Of a stretch of DNA of 34,149 nt, positions 25,575 to 33,163 are shown piece by piece. The translations under genes were made by a program, and so were the position numbers. The DNA is from Candidatus Methanophagales archaeon (GTDB taxonomy: Archaea > Halobacteriota > Syntropharchaeia > Alkanophagales > Methanospirareceae), in the NCBI GenBank assembly GCA_003336485.1, contig QENH01000179.1, forward strand, positions 1-34,149, in the 5' to 3' direction. Numbering within the stretch: position 1 is the first letter of the stretch; each line of letters opens with the position of its first letter. The notes under the pieces were generated by a model that made no database searches, was not told the origin of the DNA, and saw nothing but the letters and a program-made list of their open reading frames with translations.

Positions 25575-26207
25575 ATGGAACTAAGAGAGATAGGAGTTGA
25601 CGAAGCGGGAAGAGGTCCTGTAATAGGGTCCATGTTTGTTGCCGGTGTTTTGAATTATGATGGGCTGGAAGAGATAGGGGTAAAAGATTCAAAGCGATTG
25701 AACGCTTCGAGAAGAGAATACCTGGCGAGGATTATAGAAGATGCGACTGAGGTACATGTCGTAGAGATGACTGCAAGCGAGATAGACAAAGCAAGAGAAG
25801 AGCGTACTTTAAATGAAATCACGGTTGAACTCTTTTCCGAAGTGATTGACCATTTCCCGCCGGACCGGGCTTTTGTTGATGCTGCTGATGTAAAACCCGA
25901 GCGGTTCGCGGCTAATCTTAGGTCGAACTACAAGGGAGCAGGTGAGCTCGAAATAATCGCTGAGTGGAAAGCGGATGATCGCTACCCCGTTGTCAGCGCA
26001 GCATCAATAGTTGCGAAGGTACACCGAGATATGTCTATAAAAGCGCTTGCGGCTGAGATAGGAGCAGAGATAGGGAGTGGATACCCTGCGGACCTGAAAA
26101 CCATTCGATTTCTAAAAGGGCTGCTAAAAGGTAAAACGCTGGACGATATTCCCCCTTACGTGAGACGATCTTGGAAAACTGTTCATTTATATATGTCTAA
26201 GGCGTAA
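25575..26207 (+). CDS. rnhB: Ribonuclease HII
   Basis: Cleaves RNA in RNA-DNA hybrids and removes ribonucleotides from DNA. The 210-aa protein opens with the diagnostic IGVDEAGRGPVIG (catalytic Asp and Glu), has VKDSKRL, a third acidic residue in AFVDAADV, and ADDRYPVVSAASIVAKVHRD with the fourth Asp. GSGYPADLKTIRFL near the end is typical of archaeal enzymes. It lies 8 nt after trxB and 11 nt before tfb on the same strand. Confidence 0.95.
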   Translation: MELREIGVDEAGRGPVIGSMFVAGVLNYDGLEEIGVKDSKRLNASRREYLARIIEDATEVHVVEMTASEIDKAREERTLNEITVELFSEVIDHFPPDRAFVDAADVKPERFAANLRSNYKGAGELEIIAEWKADDRYPVVSAASIVAKVHRDMSIKALAAEIGAEIGSGYPADLKTIRFLKGLLKGKTLDDIPPYVRRSWKTVHLYMSKA

Positions 26208-26218
26208 AGTAAATAAAA

Positions 26219-27178
26219 ATGGTGTCCCCAGAGAGTATAGAGGAAAAGGGGAGGTATAATGGGAAGAGACGGAGAGCGGATAAAGCCAAAGCTGGCGCTG
26301 AAGAGAAGATAAAAGAATGCCCAGAGTGTGGCTCTAAGAATCTGGTAAGTGACTATGGTAAAGCAGAGCGTTTCTGTGCTGATTGTGGACTGGTAATAGC
26401 CGAGAATATCGTGGACCTTGGGCCGGAATGGCGAGCCTTTGATTCCGAGCAGGCGTCAAAAAGGGCGAGGGTGGGGGCACCGATGACTTATCGGATACAT
26501 GACAAGGGCCTTAGCACACTTGTCACCTGGACTTCGCCGGGCCAGGGCCAATATAAGCTAAAGAAATGGCAACAGCGGATCCATATTGCGAATACAACAG
26601 AGCGGAGCTTTATTTTTGCACTTTCTGAGATAGACAGGATGGCAAGTGCGCTTAGATTACCGATAAATATCCGAGAGGCGGCATCTATGTTATATCGGAA
26701 GGCAATGAAGAAACATCTGATTCGCGGGCGAAGCATAGAAGGAATAACCTCTGCGATCTTGTATGTTAGTTGTAGGCAGTATGGTGTGCCGCGAACACTG
26801 GAAGAAGTCCGGGATGTATCCCGGGTCGGGCAGAAGGAGATAAGCAGGGCCTATCGCTTCCTTTTACGTGAGTTAGATCTGAAAGTTACACCTGCTTCTC
26901 CTATAGACTTCGTGCCTCGTTTCTGTTCCCTGCTCGAGCTGAACAGTGATATAAGGTCAAAAGCGGTAGAGATAATAAAAAAGGCATCGGAAGCGGAACT
27001 GACCAATGGGCGAGGGCCGATAGGAATAGCAGCCGCAGCTATATATATCGCGGCAATATTAAGTGGTGAACATCGCACACAGAAGGAAGTATCGGATGTT
27101 ACGGGCGTGACCGAAGTTACGATCCGGAACAGATACAAAGAATTATCGGAGCAGTTGGATATGGATGTGCTGCTATAA
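26219..27178 (+). CDS. tfb: Transcription initiation factor TFB
   Basis: The archaeal TFIIB homolog, which bridges TBP at the TATA box and RNA polymerase. At the N-terminus a zinc ribbon has CPECGS and CADCGL (Cys34, 37, 53, 56), followed by a B-reader segment ([20 protein letters not shown]). Two cyclin-like repeats follow (about 125-215 and 219-310), the second with [11 protein letters not shown] near the DNA-binding helix. The length of 319 aa is usual. The first 30 residues are an extra charged extension. The distance from rnhB is 11 nt. Whether the genome has other TFBs cannot be seen here. Confidence 0.95.
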   Translation: MVSPESIEEKGRYNGKRRRADKAKAGAEEKIKECPECGSKNLVSDYGKAERFCADCGLVIAENIVDLGPEWRAFDSEQASKRARVGAPMTYRIHDKGLSTLVTWTSPGQGQYKLKKWQQRIHIANTTERSFIFALSEIDRMASALRLPINIREAASMLYRKAMKKHLIRGRSIEGITSAILYVSCRQYGVPRTLEEVRDVSRVGQKEISRAYRFLLRELDLKVTPASPIDFVPRFCSLLELNSDIRSKAVEIIKKASEAELTNGRGPIGIAAAAIYIAAILSGEHRTQKEVSDVTGVTEVTIRNRYKELSEQLDMDVLL

Positions 27179-27201
27179 ACCTTTTCTTTGTAAGAAAAGC
27201 T

Positions 27202-27789
27202 TTACCAAAAGAACTTTTTGTTCGTTCTGATGATTGCCCTTGCAGCTATTTTCGCAACCCTTAATGGCTCGGGCACTTTGCCATGTAAGATGAATTTTTT
27301 AAGCAGCGCACCCGCTTCTGCTTTTTGCATACCTAAAAAACGTATTAATATCTCGAAGTTATCATGTAATTTCACCGGCATACGGTTCCCAAGCATTCTA
27401 TAGGCCGCTATCCTGGAATCTCGCTCGCTTGCTGCAAAATGCTTGGTTATATGCTCTTCCAAACCGTCCGATTCCTCGTAAGTGACACAGATAAGCGGAA
27501 TACGCAGCTTTTTGTATACCGTCTTTATATCCACGATGTTAAACCAACTGATGACACATCCATTTAGCATCATCACGTTTACATCATCTCGCTGAAGAGA
27601 TTTGAAAAGCCGTAAAATCCCGGCGGTCGCATCCATTCCGCCTACGGCTATACGGTCGAAAGCAAAACCGTCTATTATGTTATCTGACCGCATAACGACA
27701 CCTGCAAGCACTGACTCCCCTTCTCCGCGCTTGAAGCTTTCTGCAATACCAAGTACTCTTATACCCTCTTTGTTTACATGCAACACCAT
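27202..27789 (-). CDS. DUF99 (UPF0215) protein
   Basis: An archaeal conserved protein of about 195 aa. The motifs VLGIAESFKRGEGESVLAGVVMR and GGMDATAGILRLFKSL with VNVMMLNGCVISWFNIVDI are typical of DUF99, a family structurally related to endonuclease V with no settled function. The Asp and Glu positions of the nuclease site are only partly evident by eye. The track starts at GTG 27792; ATG 27789 overlaps the upstream stop as TGATG and is at least as likely. It is translationally coupled to the uncharacterised gene before it. It converges with tfb. Confidence 0.85.
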   Translation of the reverse strand: MVLHVNKEGIRVLGIAESFKRGEGESVLAGVVMRSDNIIDGFAFDRIAVGGMDATAGILRLFKSLQRDDVNVMMLNGCVISWFNIVDIKTVYKKLRIPLICVTYEESDGLEEHITKHFAASERDSRIAAYRMLGNRMPVKLHDNFEILIRFLGMQKAEAGALLKKFILHGKVPEPLRVAKIAARAIIRTNKKFFW

Positions 27790-28271
27790 CACAAATAAGG
27801 GGTTCTCTCCCGCTCTTTCTGCTCCCTATACCTTCTTCTTAACACAGGGTCACTATTCATTCGCTCTATCTCCAGATCCAACTTCTCATCCAGCTTCGCT
27901 TGCTTTTCTGAGATATAGTCCGTAGAAAGAGCATTAGAAGAATCAGAGGAATATTGCTGCATACCGGCCATTATAATGGCAGGATCTGCCTTTTGTGGCG
28001 AGATCAACCCGAAAGGTACTGGTGCGCCTGCATCCATAAGCTTTCTTATCTCATCATCTGTTTTCCCTACTTCCGAGCCAAATCCTATCGCTTCATTACG
28101 TCCCGTATGCTCAATTTTTATCTGCCACATACGCTCAGGGCTGGAGATGAACATATCATAGCGACCTTTTGGATTTCGTCCGGATAGTACTCTCCAGTCT
28201 TCCCTATTCTTGCCCTTATCCCATTTCTCTTTTAGTATCTGTGTTATTTCCGCAGATGTTTTTATCCCCAT
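27789..28271 (-). CDS. Uncharacterised protein coupled to DUF99
   Basis: About 160 aa, soluble and charged, with no membrane segment. I do not recognise a family. Visible parts are an N-terminal ITQILKEKWDKGKNREDWRVLSG, a WQIKIEHTGRNEAIGFGSE segment that looks like a small beta sheet, a central Pro-rich turn (DAGAPVPFGLISPQKADP) and a highly charged C-terminus (RRRYREQKERERTPYL). GTG 28277 is the track's start; ATG 28271 has GAGG 7 nt upstream and is preferred. It overlaps the DUF99 gene, so a common function is likely. A TATA-like TTTATATC near 28304-28312 precedes it, back to back with the cobY promoter. Confidence 0.75.
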   Translation of the reverse strand: MGIKTSAEITQILKEKWDKGKNREDWRVLSGRNPKGRYDMFISSPERMWQIKIEHTGRNEAIGFGSEVGKTDDEIRKLMDAGAPVPFGLISPQKADPAIIMAGMQQYSSDSSNALSTDYISEKQAKLDEKLDLEIERMNSDPVLRRRYREQKERERTPYL

Positions 28272-28353
28272 TTTCACGCCTCATAGTATAATTGCGCTAT
28301 AACGATATAAATTTTACTATTGCGAGAACAATTAAAATTTTAGGTTTAATTTA

Positions 28354-28932
28354 ATGATTGCGATAATCCTTGCAGGTGGGAAGAGTAGCAGAATGGGATG
28401 GCATGAGGGTGGTGAAAAGGCCGTTACAAAGATAGATGGAAAGCGACTAATAGATTTGGTTGTCAAGAGCGTTTCCGAATCAAAAGTGGCGGATTTTATC
28501 GTGGCTATTACGGACAACACACCAGAAACGGAGGTGCATTGCAAACGCGAGAGATATAAAACAGTAGCAACACCCGGAGCAGGTTATCACGAAGATTTAC
28601 AATATCTGCTCCTTCGTTATCCCGAATTTATATCAGTTGCATGTGACATTCCGTTTTTAAGAAGCAAACATATTAATGCGATGATAGACGCTTATACCTC
28701 GCACCGCATCAGCATCACAGGCGCTGTTCCCCGAGAGATAGTGCCAAAGACGGTGATACCAAGCTATACGTTCGTGCATGAAGGTAAAGAACTCGTTGCC
28801 TGTGGCATCAATGTGGTTACGAGTTCTAAAGATTCGATACCTTTTGTGTTTAAAGAGCCTTTACTGGGCATAAATGTTAATACGCGAGAGGATTTGCGAA
28901 TAGCTGATACCATATTACAGAAGTTAAAATGA
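28354..28932 (+). CDS. cobY: Adenosylcobinamide-phosphate guanylyltransferase (CobY-like)
   Basis: A 192-aa nucleotidyltransferase of the MobA-like fold. It opens with AIILAGGKSSRMGW (nucleotide loop), has GGEKAVTKIDGKRLIDLVV, the TPGAGYHEDLQYLL segment and VACDIPFLRS with the metal-binding Asp. The combination of a short 'RLIDLVV' strand and GYHEDL resembles archaeal CobY, which attaches GMP to adenosylcobinamide-phosphate in cobamide assembly; a related MobA-type role is the alternative. No other cobalamin genes are adjacent. A TATA-like GATATAAATTTT at 28305-28316 lies upstream. Confidence 0.82.
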   Translation: MIAIILAGGKSSRMGWHEGGEKAVTKIDGKRLIDLVVKSVSESKVADFIVAITDNTPETEVHCKRERYKTVATPGAGYHEDLQYLLLRYPEFISVACDIPFLRSKHINAMIDAYTSHRISITGAVPREIVPKTVIPSYTFVHEGKELVACGINVVTSSKDSIPFVFKEPLLGINVNTREDLRIADTILQKLK

Positions 28933-28974
28933 GCTTTGAAGTAAAAGAGATATAAACAACTTACCTGTTTTCGT

Positions 28975-30153
28975 CTAACAACCTAACTTCACAATCGCCC
29001 CTTCATGTACTATAGCCGCAATATCATCCCGTGTCGCTCTCCTCACCACCCCTCTTATCGAGTGCCTCACATTACGCATATTTGGCGTGTCGTTTCTTAT
29101 CACCAACAAATTCGCCTTTTTACCCTCTTCTATGGACCCCATGAATTTTTCCTCATTCAGTATCTTTGCAGAATTGAGTGTGCACATCTTCAGTACTTCT
29201 CTTTCGTCGAGCCGAAAAATCTTGGCGATGAATTCCTGCTCGGAGAACATATTAGGCGAGTTGAGCATCACGTTATCCGTGCCAACACCCACAGTTAATC
29301 CTGATTCAAGCATTTGTGGCAAAGGCGGCAGTCCCATCCCGGTAACCAGATTTGACCGAATACACACAACCGCACCAATATCCAGATCATGCATCCTCGT
29401 GAAGTCCTGCTGTGATGCATGTATAAGATGCACGATGAAGTCGGGCTCAAGTTCTAGCGCGCCACTTATGTCTTCTGCATTCCTTTCACCTGCATGAAGT
29501 GCGAATATCTTACCCCTTCTCTTCGTATCATCGGCCAAAAATTTCAGGTCTGCCTGCGGATAGTCAGCCACACTGCTCAGCCCGATTCCATCACCAGCTT
29601 CAAAAAGCCCGTTAATATCTTCATCGCCACGCTTCGCTTCCCCGATCATTTCTGATCCGTCATCCCCAATTCGTAATTCGTAATTCGTAATTCGTAATTC
29701 CTTCATTCCTGCCGTGGGCCGGCCGAATGATTTTATACTTAATTTCTCGTGCCCTCCAGCCAGATCAAAAGCTTCCCCCAATGCTCGCAGACCAGAAATG
29801 CCACCTTCACGGAAATCCGCGAACATCTGTGTACCAGTAGCAAAAATGTCTGCAATGGCATCGCTCATCGCAAAAACAAGCGTTTCATGTGATGTTTCTC
29901 CCAATATCTTATGCTTATACCCACCGGGACCCACTAAGTGCTCTAACGGCATAAAATCCGGCTCTTTTGCTACGGAATCGCCGATGTGTGTATGTGCATT
30001 GACAAAAGATGGGATTATGATGCCTTCTACTGCTGATTCTATCTGCCCGTCACCTATTTCTTTCAGCTTCCCATCTTCTATTATCACATACCCCGCCCTT
30101 TCCTCGAATTCATCGCCATATACAACAGTCCCTGAAAGCGTTAGTTCGGTCAT
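28975..30153 (-). CDS. Amidohydrolase superfamily metal-dependent hydrolase, with heptamer-repeat insert
   Basis: A 392-aa cytosolic enzyme of the deaminase/chlorohydrolase-like amidohydrolases. Metal ligands are visible: HTH pair in NAHTHIGD (His54, His56), FALHAGE (His220), HLIHAS (His242/245) and the catalytic Asp in GVGTDNVML (Asp293). The C-terminal strand set (EGKKANLLVIRND) is usual. Substrate unknown. Residues about 150-162 (MKELRITNYELRIG) are encoded by a TTCGTAA heptamer array and interrupt the family sequence on a likely surface loop. The TATA box at 30172-30180 is about 25 nt before the ATG, so the message is probably leaderless. Confidence 0.88.
   Translation of the reverse strand: MTELTLSGTVVYGDEFEERAGYVIIEDGKLKEIGDGQIESAVEGIIIPSFVNAHTHIGDSVAKEPDFMPLEHLVGPGGYKHKILGETSHETLVFAMSDAIADIFATGTQMFADFREGGISGLRALGEAFDLAGGHEKLSIKSFGRPTAGMKELRITNYELRIGDDGSEMIGEAKRGDEDINGLFEAGDGIGLSSVADYPQADLKFLADDTKRRGKIFALHAGERNAEDISGALELEPDFIVHLIHASQQDFTRMHDLDIGAVVCIRSNLVTGMGLPPLPQMLESGLTVGVGTDNVMLNSPNMFSEQEFIAKIFRLDEREVLKMCTLNSAKILNEEKFMGSIEEGKKANLLVIRNDTPNMRNVRHSIRGVVRRATRDDIAAIVHEGAIVKLGC
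29664..29700 (-). repeat. TTCGTAA heptamer array, copy 3 (inside amidohydrolase)
   Basis: A degenerate CCCCAA unit, four perfect TTCGTAA units and TTC. On the coding strand it reads GAATTAC repeated and is translated in frame as ELRITNYELRI. Same orientation relative to the gene as copies 1 and 2. Confidence 0.9.
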
Positions 30154-30171
30154 TTGTGTATGATTAGAGTC

Positions 30172-30180
30172 TTTTATATA
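30172..30180 (-). promoter_or_regulatory. TATA box for leaderless amidohydrolase gene
   Basis: On the minus strand TATATAAAAG is centred about 25 nt from ATG 30153, so transcription should start at or within a base or two of the start codon. Confidence 0.5.
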
Positions 30181-30237
30181 GGTATAGCAGGGGGTAAAAA
30201 ACCACGTGCAAAAACTAATAAGCTTTTCGGATATGTT

Positions 30238-30462
30238 TTACACCTTCTCCTTCACTACAAATTTAACCTCTGGTATCTCCTCCCCTTCTTTTAGTGGTAA
30301 GAGATTAAATTTCTCGAAGCCCAAAATTTCGCCGGTCTTTATATCTTTTTTTATTAAAAACTCCTCTTCTATTTCCTCACAAATAGCCTCTCTTGGCTCG
30401 CAAAACCACACATCCAAGGTATTTCCGACCCTATCAAACAGCACTAAGATTTCTTTTGCCAT
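30238..30462 (-). CDS. DUF2283-like small protein
   Basis: A 74-aa protein with a beta-rich start (EILVLFDRVGNTLDVWFCEP) and an IKKDIKTGEILGFEKFNLLP segment, where 'd.ktGeivGfEi' is characteristic of DUF2283. The function is unknown; such genes often stand next to small putative toxin genes. In front of it, overlapping by 19 nt, is a fragment that may be the rest of such a partner (30444-30536). GCAAGG about 5 nt before the ATG is a possible ribosome binding site. Confidence 0.72.
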   Translation of the reverse strand: MAKEILVLFDRVGNTLDVWFCEPREAICEEIEEEFLIKKDIKTGEILGFEKFNLLPLKEGEEIPEVKFVVKEKV

Positions 30463-30536
30463 ATAACCTTGCCCTTCTTCATTTTATCTGCAATGTATGC
30501 AGTAATTATATAACCTTCATTGTTTAAATGCCTTAC
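30444..30536 (-). pseudogene. C-terminal fragment of a possible PBECR/toxin-like gene
   Basis: The minus frame between stops at 30537 and 30444 reads VRHLNNEGYIITAYIADKMKKGKVIW and then QKKS. The ITAYIADK..KGKVIW end resembles the last strands of small phage-derived nuclease-like proteins commonly paired with DUF2283. No start codon or N-terminal part is present. The match is by memory of family style and is weak. Confidence 0.3.
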
Positions 30537-30540
30537 CTAA

Positions 30541-30885
30541 GATGGATGTTACTTCAAAATGAACTTGAGGCATGAATGACTATTAAGTTGTTTCTTTAAA
30601 AACCCGTTAGCATGTCGGTTTAAGGTCGGACTGATTGCGAAGCATTTTGATCAAACTTTCCTAAAGTTTGAACGAAAGGGTGAGTGATTGACTAGTGGAA
30701 GACCCATGTCATCATCAACCGTGTCTTGGAATATAGCAGAGGCCGAGGAAAGGAAGGAACTAATACGAGAAGTTTGACGGATACATAGTAGCGATGATGT
30801 CGGTGCCTGTGTTCAAAAACTTTTTAAATCTCAAATAGGCGCATATCCGTAAAGAATATAATGGATTATCTTTGTAGGTTTAATT
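30541..30885 (+). other. Long spacer with possible transposase debris and a TATA box
   Basis: No intact gene is visible over 345 nt. One frame from ATG 30706 reads MSSSTVSWNIAEAEERKELIREV and stops at 30777; shifting one base gives EKFDGYIVAMMSVPVFKNFLNLK to a stop at 30838. The run '..REKFDGYIV' resembles a segment of IS4/IS1634-type transposases, so this may be a worn IS scar, but the match is weak. TTTTTAAAT (30820-30828) and GAATATAATGG (30855-30865) are TATA-like; the latter fits a nearly leaderless start at 30886. Confidence 0.3.
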
Positions 30886-31537
30886 ATGTCGAACGAAAGT
30901 AAACTTACCTCTCAGCCTGGTATAACCCCTAACGTTCCCGATAAATTGCAGGCTATTTTGGCAGAGTACAACGCACTAAGATTTGAAATTCAAAATCGTA
31001 GTAAATCCCAAAATCATATACTTGAAATTCATATCGCAATGTTGGCTTTTATCAGCGGGATTATAACTTCGCATCCAGAATATCTCAAATTGCTAATATT
31101 GATCATTCCAATTGAATCATCGATATTTGGATTGTGGTACTTGTTCCATAAGTTCAGTATAGAAGAGATTGGAGTCCATATTAAAAATGAAATTGAACCC
31201 AGAACTAATGAGCTTGTTCGTTGTCGTGCCATGTTGTGGGAAGGGTATGCTAATAGAAAAATCACTAAAAGTCTAGAGTCCACCTTTAAAAAAATTTGAA
31301 AACACTACGTTTGCTTATCCTTCAGTTCTAACATTGATTCTAACAATTATTTTTATACTTCTTAGCATAATGCCGTCTGGAATCATTCAAAAAATACCAG
31401 AAATACTCATTTTGGTAGAGCCAGCAACTTTTTTAATAACTTCTTTCGGATGGATAATCGGTTTATTACTTTTCATACAATATATAAGGTTAAACAAAGA
31501 ATTTAAAAAACGACAACAAGAATTAAGAAAAAATTGA
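30886..31537 (+). pseudogene. Four-helix membrane protein split by a poly-A frameshift
   Basis: The ORFs 30886-31299 (137 aa) and 31334-31537 (67 aa) join into one ~216-aa protein if one A is removed from the A7 run at 31288-31294: the frame then reads STFKKFENTTFAYPSVLTLILT through to the second ORF. The first part has LQAILAEYNALRFEIQNRS and two hydrophobic segments; the second adds two more and ends KKRQQELRKN. It resembles a widespread uncharacterised membrane protein family with an 'L.aEYnaLR.EI..R' start. Base composition is clearly more AT-rich than the housekeeping block, which suggests transfer. Frameshift or base-call error cannot be told apart. Confidence 0.7.
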
Positions 31538-31571
31538 AGAGCTATACATTCAAATATTACAATAGCAAATC

Positions 31572-32797
31572 ATGAAAATATTAAGAATTACAAGCCACTT
31601 TCATTCATATTACCCAGCGTTTCAGTATAAAAACCATCTCGACATTTTGAGGAAATACCATGCTATTGGTGGTATGCAGTCACAAATTTATATACTAACA
31701 AAGACTTTAGCGGAACTTGGAGTCAAACAAGAAGTAATTACGATTAAGCCTCCGTGGACTAAACGTATTGAAAATATAAATTCTGTCCGAATTAATCGAT
31801 TTGGATTACCCATACCAATTCGACGACAACTATATGAAATCCCAGCTTTAATTCAAGCTGTTCAGAGAGCTCCAGAAGATTTTGATTTAGTTCATTGTCA
31901 TAGTGGTGAAGATATTGCCGTAATTCCAATCGGGTTAGCGGCGGCTAAACGTGCTGGCATTCCTCTTGTTCTCACAATTCATAATAGTTGGATTTTTACC
32001 TATCGTGCAACAAAAAACACTCAAAGGATTAGGCAAACTTTAGGAAAGGAAATAGAAATATTGGGACTTCGACATGCCAATGTAGTTTGTACGCTTACTA
32101 AAAGAACCGCAAAACTCTTCTCGGAAAAGGCAAAAGTTGATCCTCAAAAGATATTTGTTATCCCGGACATGGTCGATTTGACACGCTTTCGTTCTAGAAA
32201 AAGTTTTGATGAGATCAAGATATTTGCCAAATATTATTGCATTCCAAAATCGCATAACTATATTGTATTTCATGGTCGTTTAGTTCCTCAAAAGGGTATA
32301 CTATACCTGCTGAGAGCAGCAGCCTTACTTAGAGAACAGGGCGAGGAGTTCGTGGTAATTATCTGCGGAGATGGACCAGAACGACAGAGGCTCGAAAAAG
32401 AAACAAAAAGACTGAAGCTATCTAAAATTGTTCTATTCACGCGATTTATTCACCATGATGACGTTCCGATACTCCTCAGCATTGCTAATATCTTCATTTT
32501 GCCGTCTATCTTTGAAGAGTTTGGAAGTACCTTATTAGAAGCTATGACTATGAAACTGCCCATCGTTGCCAGTCGAATAGGCGGGATACCAGAGATTATT
32601 AAACATAAAAAAAAAATGGTTTGCTTGTTCCTCCAATGGATGCTAAAAGTTTGGCGGATTCTATATCGGTTCTTCTGCATGACCCAAGTTTGGCGCATCA
32701 ACTCGGAGAACACGCTTATCGAGATGTCCTAAAATATGGTAATATACAAGTAGCAAAGAGGCTTAAAGGAGTATATGAAAAGGCTCTACAGGGGTAA
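31572..32797 (+). pseudogene. GT4-family glycosyltransferase with a frameshift at an A10 run
   Basis: The ORF 31572-32732 is a GT-B glycosyltransferase: an N-terminal domain with GGMQSQIYILTKTLAELG and HCHSGEDIAV, and a C-terminal nucleotide-sugar domain with FHGRLVPQKGILYLLRAAALL, IICGDGPERQRLE and EEFGSTLLEAMTMKLPIVASRIGG. After PEIIKHKK the listed ORF turns into nonsense. In another frame the sequence continues as NGLLVPPMDAKSLADSISVL through to YEKALQG and a stop at 32797, the expected family ending. The shift lies at ten A at 32607-32616. The intact protein would be ~408 aa. Such enzymes build surface glycans. The gene lies 34 nt after the membrane protein and is equally AT-rich. Confidence 0.85.
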
Positions 32798-32855
32798 GTA
32801 AAAAGCTCATTACAGAGGTAAGTGTTATTTCCCAAATCGTATTAGTTTACCGGTG

Positions 32856-33137
32856 ATGAAAGTAAGAGGTGAGATACCCGAAGATTTAATGACGGGTGAT
32901 TGGGAAGAGAGCTGGATAGAAGAGGAAGGGGAGGTGGGAGAGATAACCAATTGCCCAAGATGTGGATCGAAGATAGCGCGAAAGGATTTTGATGTTGATT
33001 TCCTGGACGGTAAAATTACGGTTCATGGTTTTGAGCAGATGCAATGCACTAAATGTAGATATATATTCATGAATGCCGAACAGGCACAGTTATACGATGA
33101 TTTATATAAACATTTTATCAACTTCCACAAAGAGTAA
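32856..33137 (+). CDS. Small zinc-ribbon protein (YgiT/MqsA-like N-terminal type)
   Basis: A 93-aa protein with a zinc ribbon formed by CPRCGS and CTKCRY about 33 residues apart. The stretch between them, GKITVHGFEQMQC, resembles the 'v.gfe...C..Cg' pattern of YgiT/MqsA-type zinc fingers, which often belong to toxin-antitoxin genes; no helix-turn-helix and no toxin neighbour is present, so this may be a free-standing archaeal relative. The N-terminus is very acidic. The track starts at GTG 32853; ATG 32856 is equally likely and no ribosome binding site decides. It ends 26 nt before the IS element. Confidence 0.65.
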   Translation: MKVRGEIPEDLMTGDWEESWIEEEGEVGEITNCPRCGSKIARKDFDVDFLDGKITVHGFEQMQCTKCRYIFMNAEQAQLYDDLYKHFINFHKE

Positions 33138-33163
33138 CAAATGAAAAGTAGGCACACAATAAA

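Noticed and set aside
30780-30885. C/D box-like guide RNA
   Set aside because: GATGATG occurs near 30794 but no D box at proper spacing and no terminal stem is seen.
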